Shown here: piece after piece, positions 1 through 5,015 of the stretch
Layout: each line of letters starts with the position of its first letter
Position numbering within the stretch: the first letter of the stretch is position 1
Made by a program: the position numbers and the translations under genes
Assembly (NCBI GenBank): GCA_030040395.1
Contig: JASHTU010000466.1
Location: forward strand, 1 to 5,329
Direction: 5' to 3'
DNA from: Acidobacteriaceae bacterium
Lineage (GTDB): Bacteria > Acidobacteriota > Terriglobia > Terriglobales > Acidobacteriaceae
DNA length: 5,329 nucleotides
Notes under the pieces: generated by a model
The model's database searches: none
Seen by the model: the letters and a program-made list of their open reading frames with translations, nothing else
Told to the model about the DNA's origin: nothing

Positions 1-3
1 CTT

Positions 4-29
4 CAGGCCCACCTTTCCGGGTGGGCCTG
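4..29 (+). terminator. Hairpin, probable terminator of an upstream gene
   Basis: A perfect 10-bp inverted repeat (CAGGCCCACC at 4-13, GGTGGGCCTG at 20-29) with a 6-base loop begins almost at the window edge. Only TT follows, so it is not a textbook U-tract terminator, but the stem is very GC-rich. The core arms AGGCCCAC/GTGGGCCT recur in the hairpin at 1246-1273 after the next gene, which supports a transcription-end role. The gene it would terminate lies to the left of the window and is not visible. The direction is inferred, since the stem itself is symmetrical. Confidence 0.5.
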
Positions 30-315
30 TTGGCGCGCGAATTCTTCACCGCCGCCTGCAACTTCCCCCCCTGGTCTGGGTTCCATCCCCTGTAGGTTCT
101 TTCGGCGCCTGGATTTGGGCCACGAACGAGCCATCTTCGGCGGCCACATTGGCTCCCGGCGAATCGAGTGGGACTCCACTAGCGGTAATCCCGCTTCACC
201 CGGCCCGGTTCCTGTTAAAGTGGTTCCGAAGCTGTAATTCAACCAGTCCTGGCGCGGCCCTGGGTAAATGACTTCTCTTTGCCGGACAGGAAGAAGGAAT
301 CAGGAGGTTACTCTT
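30..315. other. Intergenic region and leader upstream of the YXWGXW gene; no convincing gene
   Basis: Roughly 285 bases separate the left hairpin from the first clear start codon. Frame +1 is open from the window edge to a TAA at 235-237, and a minus-strand frame is open over 3-242. Neither translation resembles a known family, neither has a good ribosome-binding site, and the +1 frame runs straight through the hairpin at 4-29. At this GC content, open frames of about 78 codons are expected by chance. A possible -10 hexamer TGTAAT lies at 233-238 but has no good -35 partner. Two direct copies of GGTTCC (207-212 and 222-227) stand just upstream of it. No tRNA, riboswitch or other RNA fold was recognised. 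The promoter of the 316-1215 gene presumably lies in this stretch. Confidence 0.4.
302..307 (+). promoter_or_regulatory. Strong Shine-Dalgarno site that fixes the ATG at 316
   Basis: AGGAGG, followed by T, is a perfect complement of the 16S rRNA 3' end and lies 8 bases before the ATG at 316. It decides the start: a longer reading of this frame from an ATG at 268 would place 16 non-signal-like residues ahead of a canonical signal peptide, and that ATG has no comparable site. Confidence 0.8.
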
Positions 316-1215
316 ATGCGTATTCTTCGTTCTGCGCGATTGTTCTTGCTCGCCTTGCTCGTGGCGGCGGTTCCTTTGGCCGTCTGCCCAGCGCCGGCCC
401 ACGCGGCGGTTTTTATCAGCGTCGGGTTTGCCCCGCCGGTGTTGCCGGTGTACGTCCAGCCACCCTGCCCGGAGGCCGGCTTGATGTGGACGCCGGGGTA
501 CTGGGCTTATGGGCCTGACGGCTATTACTGGGTGCCTGGAGCGTGGGTGCCTTCTCCTTATGTAGGCGCCCTCTGGACGCCGGGCTACTGGGGCTGGGGG
601 GCGGGCCTGTATCTGTGGCACCCGGGCTACTGGGGTCCGCACGTCGGCTACTACGGGGGCGTGAACTACGGCTTCGGCTATATGGGCATTGGCTTTGTGG
701 GTGGGGTATGGCATGGCGGTGTCTTTGCCTATAACACTGCGGTAATGCGCGTGAACACAACCGTGATCCGCAACGTGTACGTCGACCGCACGATTGTGGA
801 GCGTAACACGATTGTCAACGACCGGCATGTCGCCTATAACGGCGGCCCCGGCGGCATCAACCACCAGCCCACGTCGCAGGAGCGTTCTTACATGAACGAG
901 CGGCACACGGCTCCGACCAGCTTCCAGACACAGCACGCTCAAGCAGCCATGCACGATCACAATGCGTACGCCAAGGTCAACGGGGGACACCCGCATGAAC
1001 TGGCCGCAGCGCGGCCGCTTCAAGCGGAAAGGCAGACGCGGCCGATGAACCAGAGCCGGCCCGTGAATCAAGCCCGGCCCGCGGCGCAACGCACGACAAA
1101 TCAGGCTCGCCCCACGGAACAGTCACGGCCGCAAGCAAGGCCGGCGTCGCGTCCTCAACCACAGCGGCAGGCGCGGCCAGAAGAACACTCAAAGCCTGAG
1201 TCGCACCCTCGCTGA
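316..1215 (+). CDS. Secreted YXWGXW (WXXGXW) repeat-containing protein
   Basis: A 299-residue exported protein of unknown biochemical role. Residues 1-30 form a signal peptide: a basic start (MRILRSAR), a hydrophobic run at about 9-23, and a likely signal peptidase I site after AHA at 28-30. Four aromatic repeat units follow: WTPGYW at 58-63, WVPGAW at 72-77, WTPGYW at 87-92 and WHPGYW at 101-106, the hallmark of the YXWGXW repeat family. A glycine/tyrosine-rich stretch (111-137) comes next, then a polar segment of about 100 residues with NDRHVAYNGGPGG at 168-180. The C-terminal 60 residues are low complexity, with recurring ARP/SRP units rich in Gln, Arg and Pro. The only cysteines after the signal are C51 and, just before the cleavage site, C24; L-A-V-C at 21-24 is a poor lipobox. 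As general knowledge, the family is common in Acidobacteriota and some Proteobacteria and is presumed to be periplasmic or envelope-associated. The gene stands alone, with its own ribosome-binding site and a downstream hairpin. The family call is firm; the function is not known. Confidence 0.9.
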   Translation: MRILRSARLFLLALLVAAVPLAVCPAPAHAAVFISVGFAPPVLPVYVQPPCPEAGLMWTPGYWAYGPDGYYWVPGAWVPSPYVGALWTPGYWGWGAGLYLWHPGYWGPHVGYYGGVNYGFGYMGIGFVGGVWHGGVFAYNTAVMRVNTTVIRNVYVDRTIVERNTIVNDRHVAYNGGPGGINHQPTSQERSYMNERHTAPTSFQTQHAQAAMHDHNAYAKVNGGHPHELAAARPLQAERQTRPMNQSRPVNQARPAAQRTTNQARPTEQSRPQARPASRPQPQRQARPEEHSKPESHPR

Positions 1216-1245
1216 AGATGGGCGTATCGGGTGGGTATACACCGG

Positions 1246-1273
1246 CGAGGCCCACGGATTTCCGTGGGCCTCG
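1246..1273. terminator. Bidirectional terminator hairpin between convergent genes
   Basis: CGAGGCCCACGG (1246-1257) pairs perfectly with CCGTGGGCCTCG (1262-1273), giving a 12-bp, nearly all-GC stem closed by an ATTT tetraloop. It lies between the stop of the YXWGXW gene (1215) and the stop of recJ (1301), so it can end transcripts arriving from either side. No long T-run follows on either strand, so termination may rely on stem strength or on a protein factor. It shares the arm core AGGCCCAC/GTGGGCCT with the hairpin at 4-29. Confidence 0.75.
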
Positions 1274-1300
1274 TTGCGTGAAGGCTTAAGCTTGGCAAAT

Positions 1301-3121
1301 TCAAGAGGCGCATGGCGCGAGACCCGCGACTCCGAAGTCCGCAATTTCAACTTCGAGGCCGCCGAATTCGGGGTCGGGATTTTCGCGGATGCGATAGGCA
1401 AGATCGACGATACTTCCGGCCTTGAGCCCAAGCTCCGCGGCGCGCCCGGCCAAACCCCAACCAACCGCGCGGATGGAGTCGCTGGAGCCGGCGACGGCGG
1501 GCGATTGCACGGAACGCGCGAGCTCGATCCGGATATGGCGGTTTTTCATGATGCGCGGAGAAGCCAGCAGACGCACCTTGCGCGCCACAAAGACCGGCTC
1601 GGGATTGCCGTGGCCGAGGGGTTCGAGCTTGCGTAACCAGCCTGCCAGCACCGGCGTGATGCGGTCGAGCGCCAGTTCGGCGTGAATGCTGAGAAGCCGT
1701 TCCGGCTGGTGTGCGGCCAAGTGCTTTTCCGCGTAGACACGCAGCCGGCGCTTGAGCTCGGGCAGAGCGGTTGCGGGCATGGCGAAGCCGGCTGCAAAGG
1801 CGTGGCCGCCAAAGCGCGTGAAGAGATCGGCGCAGCCTTCGATGGCGGCGAGCAAGGCGAAGCCATCCACGGAGCGGCCGGAGCCATGCGCCACGCCGTC
1901 TTCAACGCTGACGACTATGGCGGGCTTGGCGGTGCGTTCGACGACGCGTGACGCCAAAATGCCGATCACGCCGCGATGCCAGCCGTCGCCGTCAACGACG
2001 AGTAAGCGGTCCGCGGCAAGCTCCACGTCGGACTCGAGGCGCGCGTCGATGGCGATGAGTGCGGCGGCCTCAACGTCGCGGCGCTCGCGGTTGAGTCGCT
2101 CCAGCTTAGCGGCGAGCTCAACCGCGCGCTTGGCGTCGCGAGTCGAGAAGAGCTCGATAATCTCCGACGCCACTTCCATGCGGCCGGCGGCGTTGATGCG
2201 CGGCGCGAGGCGAAAGGCAATGTCGAAGCCGGTAAGATCTTTGGCCGCTGGATCGAGCGCCGCGGCGGCAAAAAGCGCGCGCAAGCCTGCGCCGGCCGGG
2301 CGGCGCAGCTCGCGTAGGCCGAGAGCCGCGATGGCGCGGTTTTCGCCGCGCAGCGGCACGGCGTCGGCGATGGTGGCGATGGCCGCCATTTTGAGAAAGC
2401 TGGGCAGAAGCTTTTCTCGCGTGCGCGCGGGGTCGCGGCGCTCGAGCAGCGCCTGGGCCAACTTGAGCGCAATGGCCGCGCCGCACAGCCATTTCTCTGG
2501 ATACGCGCAACCCGGCTGATTGGGGTTGAGGATGGCGAGAGCGAGAGGAACCGCGGCGCCCGGCTCGAGGAGATGATGATCGGTGATGATGAGGTCGAGG
2601 CCCAGCCGGCGCGCCGTCTCGGCCTCAGCAAAGGCGCGCATGCCGGTGTCGACCGTGACCACCAGGCGGACGCCATCGGCATGTGCCGCTTCAAGCACGC
2701 AGGACTGCATGCCGTAACCCTCACGCAGGCGATGGGGCACGTGAAAGCGCACTGCGCCGCCGAGAAGTTCGATGGCGGTTTTAAGCAGTACGACGGCGGT
2801 TGTACCGTCCACGTCATAGTCACCATAAAGGAGCACGGGCTCGCGCGCAGCGATAGCCCGCTCCAAGCGCTCGACCGCAGCGGACATGCCCAACATTTGG
2901 AAGGGATCGTGGAGGTGCGCCGGTTCCGGATTCAGGAACACGTATGCGCCGGCCGCGCCGGTCACGCCACGGGCCAGCAGCAATTCAGCCACAACCAGAG
3001 GTAGGCGCGCCTCGCGAGCCAGCGCCGCAGCAGCTTCGGGATGCTGCGTGGCCATAACCCAGCGCTGTCGCGGCAGGGAGCGCGGCGAAACTGCGGGACC
3101 CGTGGCGCCGGCCGTGCTCAC
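1301..3121 (-). CDS. recJ: Single-stranded-DNA-specific exonuclease RecJ
   Basis: RecJ degrades single-stranded DNA 5' to 3' in the cytoplasm, acting in RecF-pathway recombination, mismatch repair and base-excision repair. At 606 residues the protein is full length (E. coli RecJ is about 577). The DHH-family motifs appear in order: DYDVDG at 101-106, VDTG at 157-160, TDHH at 180-183, ATIADAVPL at 249-257 (with the conserved aspartate) and RINAAGRM at 308-315. The DHHA1 nucleic-acid-binding part follows, with GWHRGVIGI at 380-388, GSGRS at 413-417 and FGGHAFAAGF at 437-446. The C-terminal OB-fold portion carries PLGHGNPEPVF at 501-511. All expected metal-ligand motifs are present, so it should be active. 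The start is GTG at 3121-3119. The ATG 22 codons further in (3055) is less likely because the RWV just before it resembles the usual RecJ N-terminus. The Shine-Dalgarno is weak (AAGG at 3128-3125 overlaps the upstream stop), and with a 5-base gap to the preceding gene this suggests translational coupling. Confidence 0.97.
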   Translation of the reverse strand: MSTAGATGPAVSPRSLPRQRWVMATQHPEAAAALAREARLPLVVAELLLARGVTGAAGAYVFLNPEPAHLHDPFQMLGMSAAVERLERAIAAREPVLLYGDYDVDGTTAVVLLKTAIELLGGAVRFHVPHRLREGYGMQSCVLEAAHADGVRLVVTVDTGMRAFAEAETARRLGLDLIITDHHLLEPGAAVPLALAILNPNQPGCAYPEKWLCGAAIALKLAQALLERRDPARTREKLLPSFLKMAAIATIADAVPLRGENRAIAALGLRELRRPAGAGLRALFAAAALDPAAKDLTGFDIAFRLAPRINAAGRMEVASEIIELFSTRDAKRAVELAAKLERLNRERRDVEAAALIAIDARLESDVELAADRLLVVDGDGWHRGVIGILASRVVERTAKPAIVVSVEDGVAHGSGRSVDGFALLAAIEGCADLFTRFGGHAFAAGFAMPATALPELKRRLRVYAEKHLAAHQPERLLSIHAELALDRITPVLAGWLRKLEPLGHGNPEPVFVARKVRLLASPRIMKNRHIRIELARSVQSPAVAGSSDSIRAVGWGLAGRAAELGLKAGSIVDLAYRIRENPDPEFGGLEVEIADFGVAGLAPCAS

Positions 3122-3126
3122 GCGCC

Positions 3127-3606
3127 TTACTCATCCTCGTCGTCTTGGGGATGGGCGTCGTCGATGACGATGTCCTGGAAGCCCTCGATATCTTCCACCA
3201 GCGCCTGGAAGCGCTCATACCACTCGGTGGTGGTTTCATGAAGAAAGACCAGCCCCTCGTAAACAAAGCCAAGCTGGATGTAACCCACCATGCCGGCGTA
3301 GTTGCGCAGCCATTTGGCCTCGACCAACTCGTTGGCTTCTTCATCGGGAAAGTTCATCTCGTTGGCTTGCTCGATGAGCGCGTCCAGTTCCTCGCGCTCC
3401 AGGGTCATGTCGCTGAAGGTTACAAACGGAGCGCCGACGTGTTTCGCCATTTCGACAAAGTCTTTCCACGCGTCGGGATTGCCCTGGCCCTCCCACAGGA
3501 TGGAAGGAATGTCCTCGGTGACGTAGCCGGGAAGGCGGAGAAGACCGTGACCCTCGATAAAGGCCACCATGTCGTCTTTCAGCGATAGGAGATTGTCGGA
3601 ACTCAT
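3127..3606 (-). CDS. Conserved-looking acidic protein of unknown function, coupled to recJ
   Basis: A 159-residue protein that I do not recognise. It has no signal peptide, no membrane segment and no cysteine. It is strongly acidic throughout and ends in an almost purely acidic tail (DDAHPQDDEDE, 149-159). The N-terminal half contains LRLPGYVTEDIPSILWEGQG (23-42) and a GAPFVTFSDM stretch (58-67). Helix-like, Glu/Leu-rich sequence spans about 68-100, followed by a compact hydrophobic/aromatic patch at 108-130 (GYIQLGFVYEGLVFLHE and onward). Mixed hydrophobic and charged periodicity looks like a real folded cytoplasmic protein rather than a chance frame. A TTG two codons earlier (3612) is a possible alternative start, but the ATG at 3606 is preferred. 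No clear Shine-Dalgarno precedes it. Its stop is 5 bases before the recJ start, so the two are probably cotranscribed, with this gene first. A role linked to RecJ or to DNA repair is inference from position only. Confidence 0.85.
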   Translation of the reverse strand: MSSDNLLSLKDDMVAFIEGHGLLRLPGYVTEDIPSILWEGQGNPDAWKDFVEMAKHVGAPFVTFSDMTLEREELDALIEQANEMNFPDEEANELVEAKWLRNYAGMVGYIQLGFVYEGLVFLHETTTEWYERFQALVEDIEGFQDIVIDDAHPQDDEDE

Positions 3607-3618
3607 AGTCAAACCATC

Positions 3619-3650
3619 ATTTTCGCAGATGGGGGCGGGTTGGTTGTCAA
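3619..3650 (-). promoter_or_regulatory. Candidate promoter of the acidic gene-recJ operon
   Basis: On the minus strand a consensus -35 hexamer, TTGACA, lies at 3650-3645. The best -10-like hexamer is GAAAAT at 3624-3619, but the spacer is 20 bases, longer than the usual 16-18; at a 17-base spacing the hexamer is the poor TGCGAA. If GAAAAT is used, transcription would begin about 6 bases before the ATG at 3606, leaving almost no leader, which matches the lack of a Shine-Dalgarno there. Confidence 0.35.
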
Positions 3651-3773
3651 CAAATTAAAAACCCTGACCGCGCCATCCTTCTCTTACCCTGCGCGCGTGA
3701 GACGCCGCGCCCGTTTCTGGTTTGGCTCAGGCTTTACTCTGGAAAAGACCGCACTCGCGGAACCATCCGTCCC

Positions 3774-3782
3774 GAGGAGGAG
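3774..3782 (+). promoter_or_regulatory. Strong Shine-Dalgarno site that selects a TTG start at 3788
   Basis: GAGGAGGAG ends 5 bases before TTG at 3788-3790. No ATG or GTG in the correct frame lies between the site and the conserved HVFVC motif. An upstream TTG at 3722 in the same frame would add 22 residues with no family counterpart and would put this purine-rich site inside the coding region. Confidence 0.75.
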
Positions 3783-3787
3783 TTTGT

Positions 3788-4138
3788 TTGCCCCCATTTG
3801 AGCGCCATGTTTTTGTCTGCCACAACTTTCGGCCCGGCGGCGCGCCGCGGCCGTCCTGCACCATTGAAGGGAAAAGCGACCTGCACGCACGGCTGCAGCA
3901 ATTGACCAAGGAAGCGGGACTTGCAGGGAGGGTGCGAATCAACAAATCCGGCTGCCTGGATCAGTGCGAACACGGGCCGACGGTTGTAGTCTATCCTGAA
4001 GCCGTCTGGTATGGCGGCGTTAAGCCGGAAGATGCCGAGGCAATCGTGGCCGAGCACCTGGTGGCGGGGCGGCCGGTGGAGCGCCTGCGCATGGACCACG
4101 GGTGCGTGAACGCGAAGAGCTGCCCGCATCGAGGCTGA
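3788..4138 (+). CDS. Thioredoxin-like [2Fe-2S] ferredoxin domain protein
   Basis: A 116-residue cytoplasmic iron-sulfur electron carrier. The start is TTG at 3788, set by the adjacent Shine-Dalgarno. The N-terminus reads HVFVCHNFRP at 7-16 and ends the first motif with PRPSC at 20-24. The four predicted cluster ligands are C11, C24, C56 and C60, a C-x12-C-x31-C-x3-C pattern. This is the arrangement of the thioredoxin-fold ferredoxins (the Aquifex Fd4 and Shethna protein I group), in which the second pair sits in a G-C-L-D-Q-C-E loop (55-61), exactly as here. The following PTVVVYPEAVWYGGV (64-78) is the usual beta-strand region, and EDAEAIVAEHL (81-91) the last helix. A short tail, HGCVNAKSCPHRG (104-116), adds two further cysteines (C106, C112) outside the cluster pattern. 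The electron donor and acceptor cannot be read from the context: the gene is followed 110 bases later by the DUF507 pair and shows no adjacent reductase or hydrogenase gene. Confidence 0.92.
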   Translation: MPPFERHVFVCHNFRPGGAPRPSCTIEGKSDLHARLQQLTKEAGLAGRVRINKSGCLDQCEHGPTVVVYPEAVWYGGVKPEDAEAIVAEHLVAGRPVERLRMDHGCVNAKSCPHRG

Positions 4139-4206
4139 GCGGGGTGTGGGCTGCGCTCTACGTGCCGCGCGACCGACCGGCGCGCGATGCCGCAACGCCT
4201 TGGCGG

Positions 4207-4236
4207 TGTACATGATGCGCGTCGATGCGGTATTCT
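4207..4236 (+). promoter_or_regulatory. Candidate promoter of the DUF507 operon
   Basis: Within the 110-base gap after the ferredoxin gene, TGTACA at 4207-4212 (4 of 6 to TTGACA) and TATTCT at 4231-4236 (4 of 6 to TATAAT) are separated by 18 bases. The -10 hexamer ends 12 bases before the ATG at 4249. No Shine-Dalgarno-like sequence lies in those 12 bases, so a transcript from here would be nearly leaderless. The rest of the gap is GC-rich and holds only a weak hairpin (CGCGCG at 4166-4171 and 4181-4186). Confidence 0.35.
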
Positions 4237-4248
4237 GGCGCTTAACCC

Positions 4249-4527
4249 ATGATTTTTTCCCGCGATTACATAGGGTATCTGGCCCGCCGGACTGTTAAGC
4301 ACCTTATCGACGCCAAGATGATCACCTCCACTAACGTCAAAGTCGTGGAGGCGCGGGTGAACGGCGCCCTTGTCGAGGAGCTTTCGCTCGAAGACCGCAT
4401 TAATGAGGAAGTGCGCGTGATTCTCGAAGCCTACTCTGAGGAAATGCGCAAATCCGGCGCGCAATACGCCGAGATGTTCAAAAAAGTGAAGACCGAGCTG
4501 GCGAAAAAATACAAGGCGGTGCTATGA
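4249..4527 (+). CDS. DUF507 family protein, first of a tandem pair
   Basis: A 92-residue protein assigned to the DUF507 family (Pfam PF04368), which has no established biochemical function. The family signature is visible in the SRDYIGYLAR start (4-13), the following RTVKHLIDAKMI helix (14-25), the ED-R-I-NEEVRVILE stretch (48-60) and the lysine-rich C-terminal helix (FKKVKTELAKKYKAVL, 77-92). The whole chain looks alpha-helical, with charged, coiled-coil-like segments. It has no cysteine, signal peptide or membrane segment. The length is typical of the family. The start is ATG at 4249; no Shine-Dalgarno precedes it, and a -10-like hexamer ends 12 bases upstream. The stop overlaps the ATG of the next, related gene by four bases (ATGA, 4524-4527), so the two proteins are made in a coupled way and may form a heteromer. 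That last point is inference. Confidence 0.9.
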   Translation: MIFSRDYIGYLARRTVKHLIDAKMITSTNVKVVEARVNGALVEELSLEDRINEEVRVILEAYSEEMRKSGAQYAEMFKKVKTELAKKYKAVL

Positions 4528-4799
4528 GGATCAGCCGCGACAAACTCAACAAGCTGGCTCACACCGTGGCTGACACACTGGCCGAGATCGACGAGGTGGG
4601 CTTCCTCGAGGACCGTAATACCATTCGCCAGGAGGCGCGCAAGACTCTAGAAGCTTTGCTCGGCGAAGAGGCTAAGATCGACGCCTCGGCGCGGCAAAAG
4701 ATCGCCAACCAGCGCAAGATTATCCTCGAAGGCTCGCAGGAATGGGACATTCTGTACCGCAAATACTACAACGAGGAAGTGCGGAAACTGGGGATCTGA
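4524..4799 (+). CDS. DUF507 family protein, second of a tandem pair
   Basis: A 91-residue protein assigned to the same DUF507 family as its upstream neighbour. The family start appears as MRISRDKLNKLAHTVAD (1-17). An E-D-R-N-TIRQEARK segment (30-41) follows, then LLGEEAKIDASARQKI (45-60), and a tyrosine- and charge-rich end (WDILYRKYYNEEVRKLGI, 74-91). It aligns with the first copy over nearly its whole length through the shared SRD start, central charged helix and EEVR-type motif, but identity is low, so this is an old duplication with divergence. Translation starts in an ATGA overlap, and AAGGCGG at 4513-4519 inside the first gene, 4 bases before the ATG, supplies its ribosome-binding site. 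As in the first copy, no cysteine or export signal is seen. The function is unknown; the constant pairing suggests joint action. Confidence 0.9.
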   Translation: MRISRDKLNKLAHTVADTLAEIDEVGFLEDRNTIRQEARKTLEALLGEEAKIDASARQKIANQRKIILEGSQEWDILYRKYYNEEVRKLGI

Positions 4800-4906
4800 A
4801 GCAGCGGGTGCGGATGCCGATTGAATGAGGCGGATTCGCCGTCTGGGTTTCTCGGTTCAACCTGTCCTTTCGGCAAGGCTGAGTAGCCGAGGTCGCCCGC
4901 CTATAG

Positions 4907-5013
4907 CACTTCTCCTTCTGCTGTGCACCGAAGCCGGGAACTCAAGTGGCGATTTTCTCAAAGGATCGCCACCTTCGATTGAAATTCCAAGGGCTACATG
5001 TGAAGGAGAAGTG
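4907..5013. repeat. 107-bp segment bounded by 12-bp inverted repeats, with an inner hairpin
   Basis: CACTTCTCCTTC at 4907-4918 is exactly repeated in inverted orientation as GAAGGAGAAGTG at 5002-5013. Counting outward, further matched bases extend the similarity to TA dinucleotides at 4902-4903 and 5017-5018. Inside, GTGGCGAT (4946-4953) and ATCGCCAC (4965-4972) form a perfect 8-bp hairpin with an 11-base loop. The segment fills the space between the DUF507 operon and the convergent pRiA4b-like gene, ending 2 bases before that gene's stop codon. No T-run follows either arm, so it is not a standard terminator. It could be a short non-autonomous transposon remnant (MITE-like, TA-flanked), a dispersed structured repeat, or an RNA structure at the 3' end of the leftward transcript. 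The rest of the 4800-5015 gap shows no convincing gene. Confidence 0.55.
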
Positions 5014-5015
5014 AT

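Noticed and set aside
1..237. Plus-strand frame open from the window edge to TAA at 235-237, possibly the 3' end of an upstream gene
   Set aside because: It passes through the hairpin at 4-29, resembles no family I know, has ordinary rather than coding-like third-position composition, and a minus-strand frame is open over the same bases. A protein search with a longer left flank would settle it.
379..387. Lipoprotein signal (LAVC at residues 21-24) in the YXWGXW protein
   Set aside because: Valine just before the cysteine is unfavourable for a lipobox, and a good signal peptidase I site (AHA) follows six residues later.
196..1089. Long minus-strand frame of 297 codons opposite the YXWGXW gene
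   Set aside because: Its His/Arg/Pro/Val-rich translation is the typical antisense shadow of a GC-rich gene, and the plus-strand reading has a signal peptide, family repeats and a perfect Shine-Dalgarno.
1752..2826. Several long alternative frames within recJ (1752-2519 plus, 1966-2826 minus and others)
   Set aside because: Their translations are Ser/Arg/Ala-rich shadows, while the 606-residue frame carries every RecJ motif in order.
4166..4186. Hairpin CGCGCG/CGCGCG after the ferredoxin gene as a terminator
   Set aside because: Only 6 bp of self-complementary alternating sequence with a 9-base loop and no T-run; such pairs are common by chance at this GC content.
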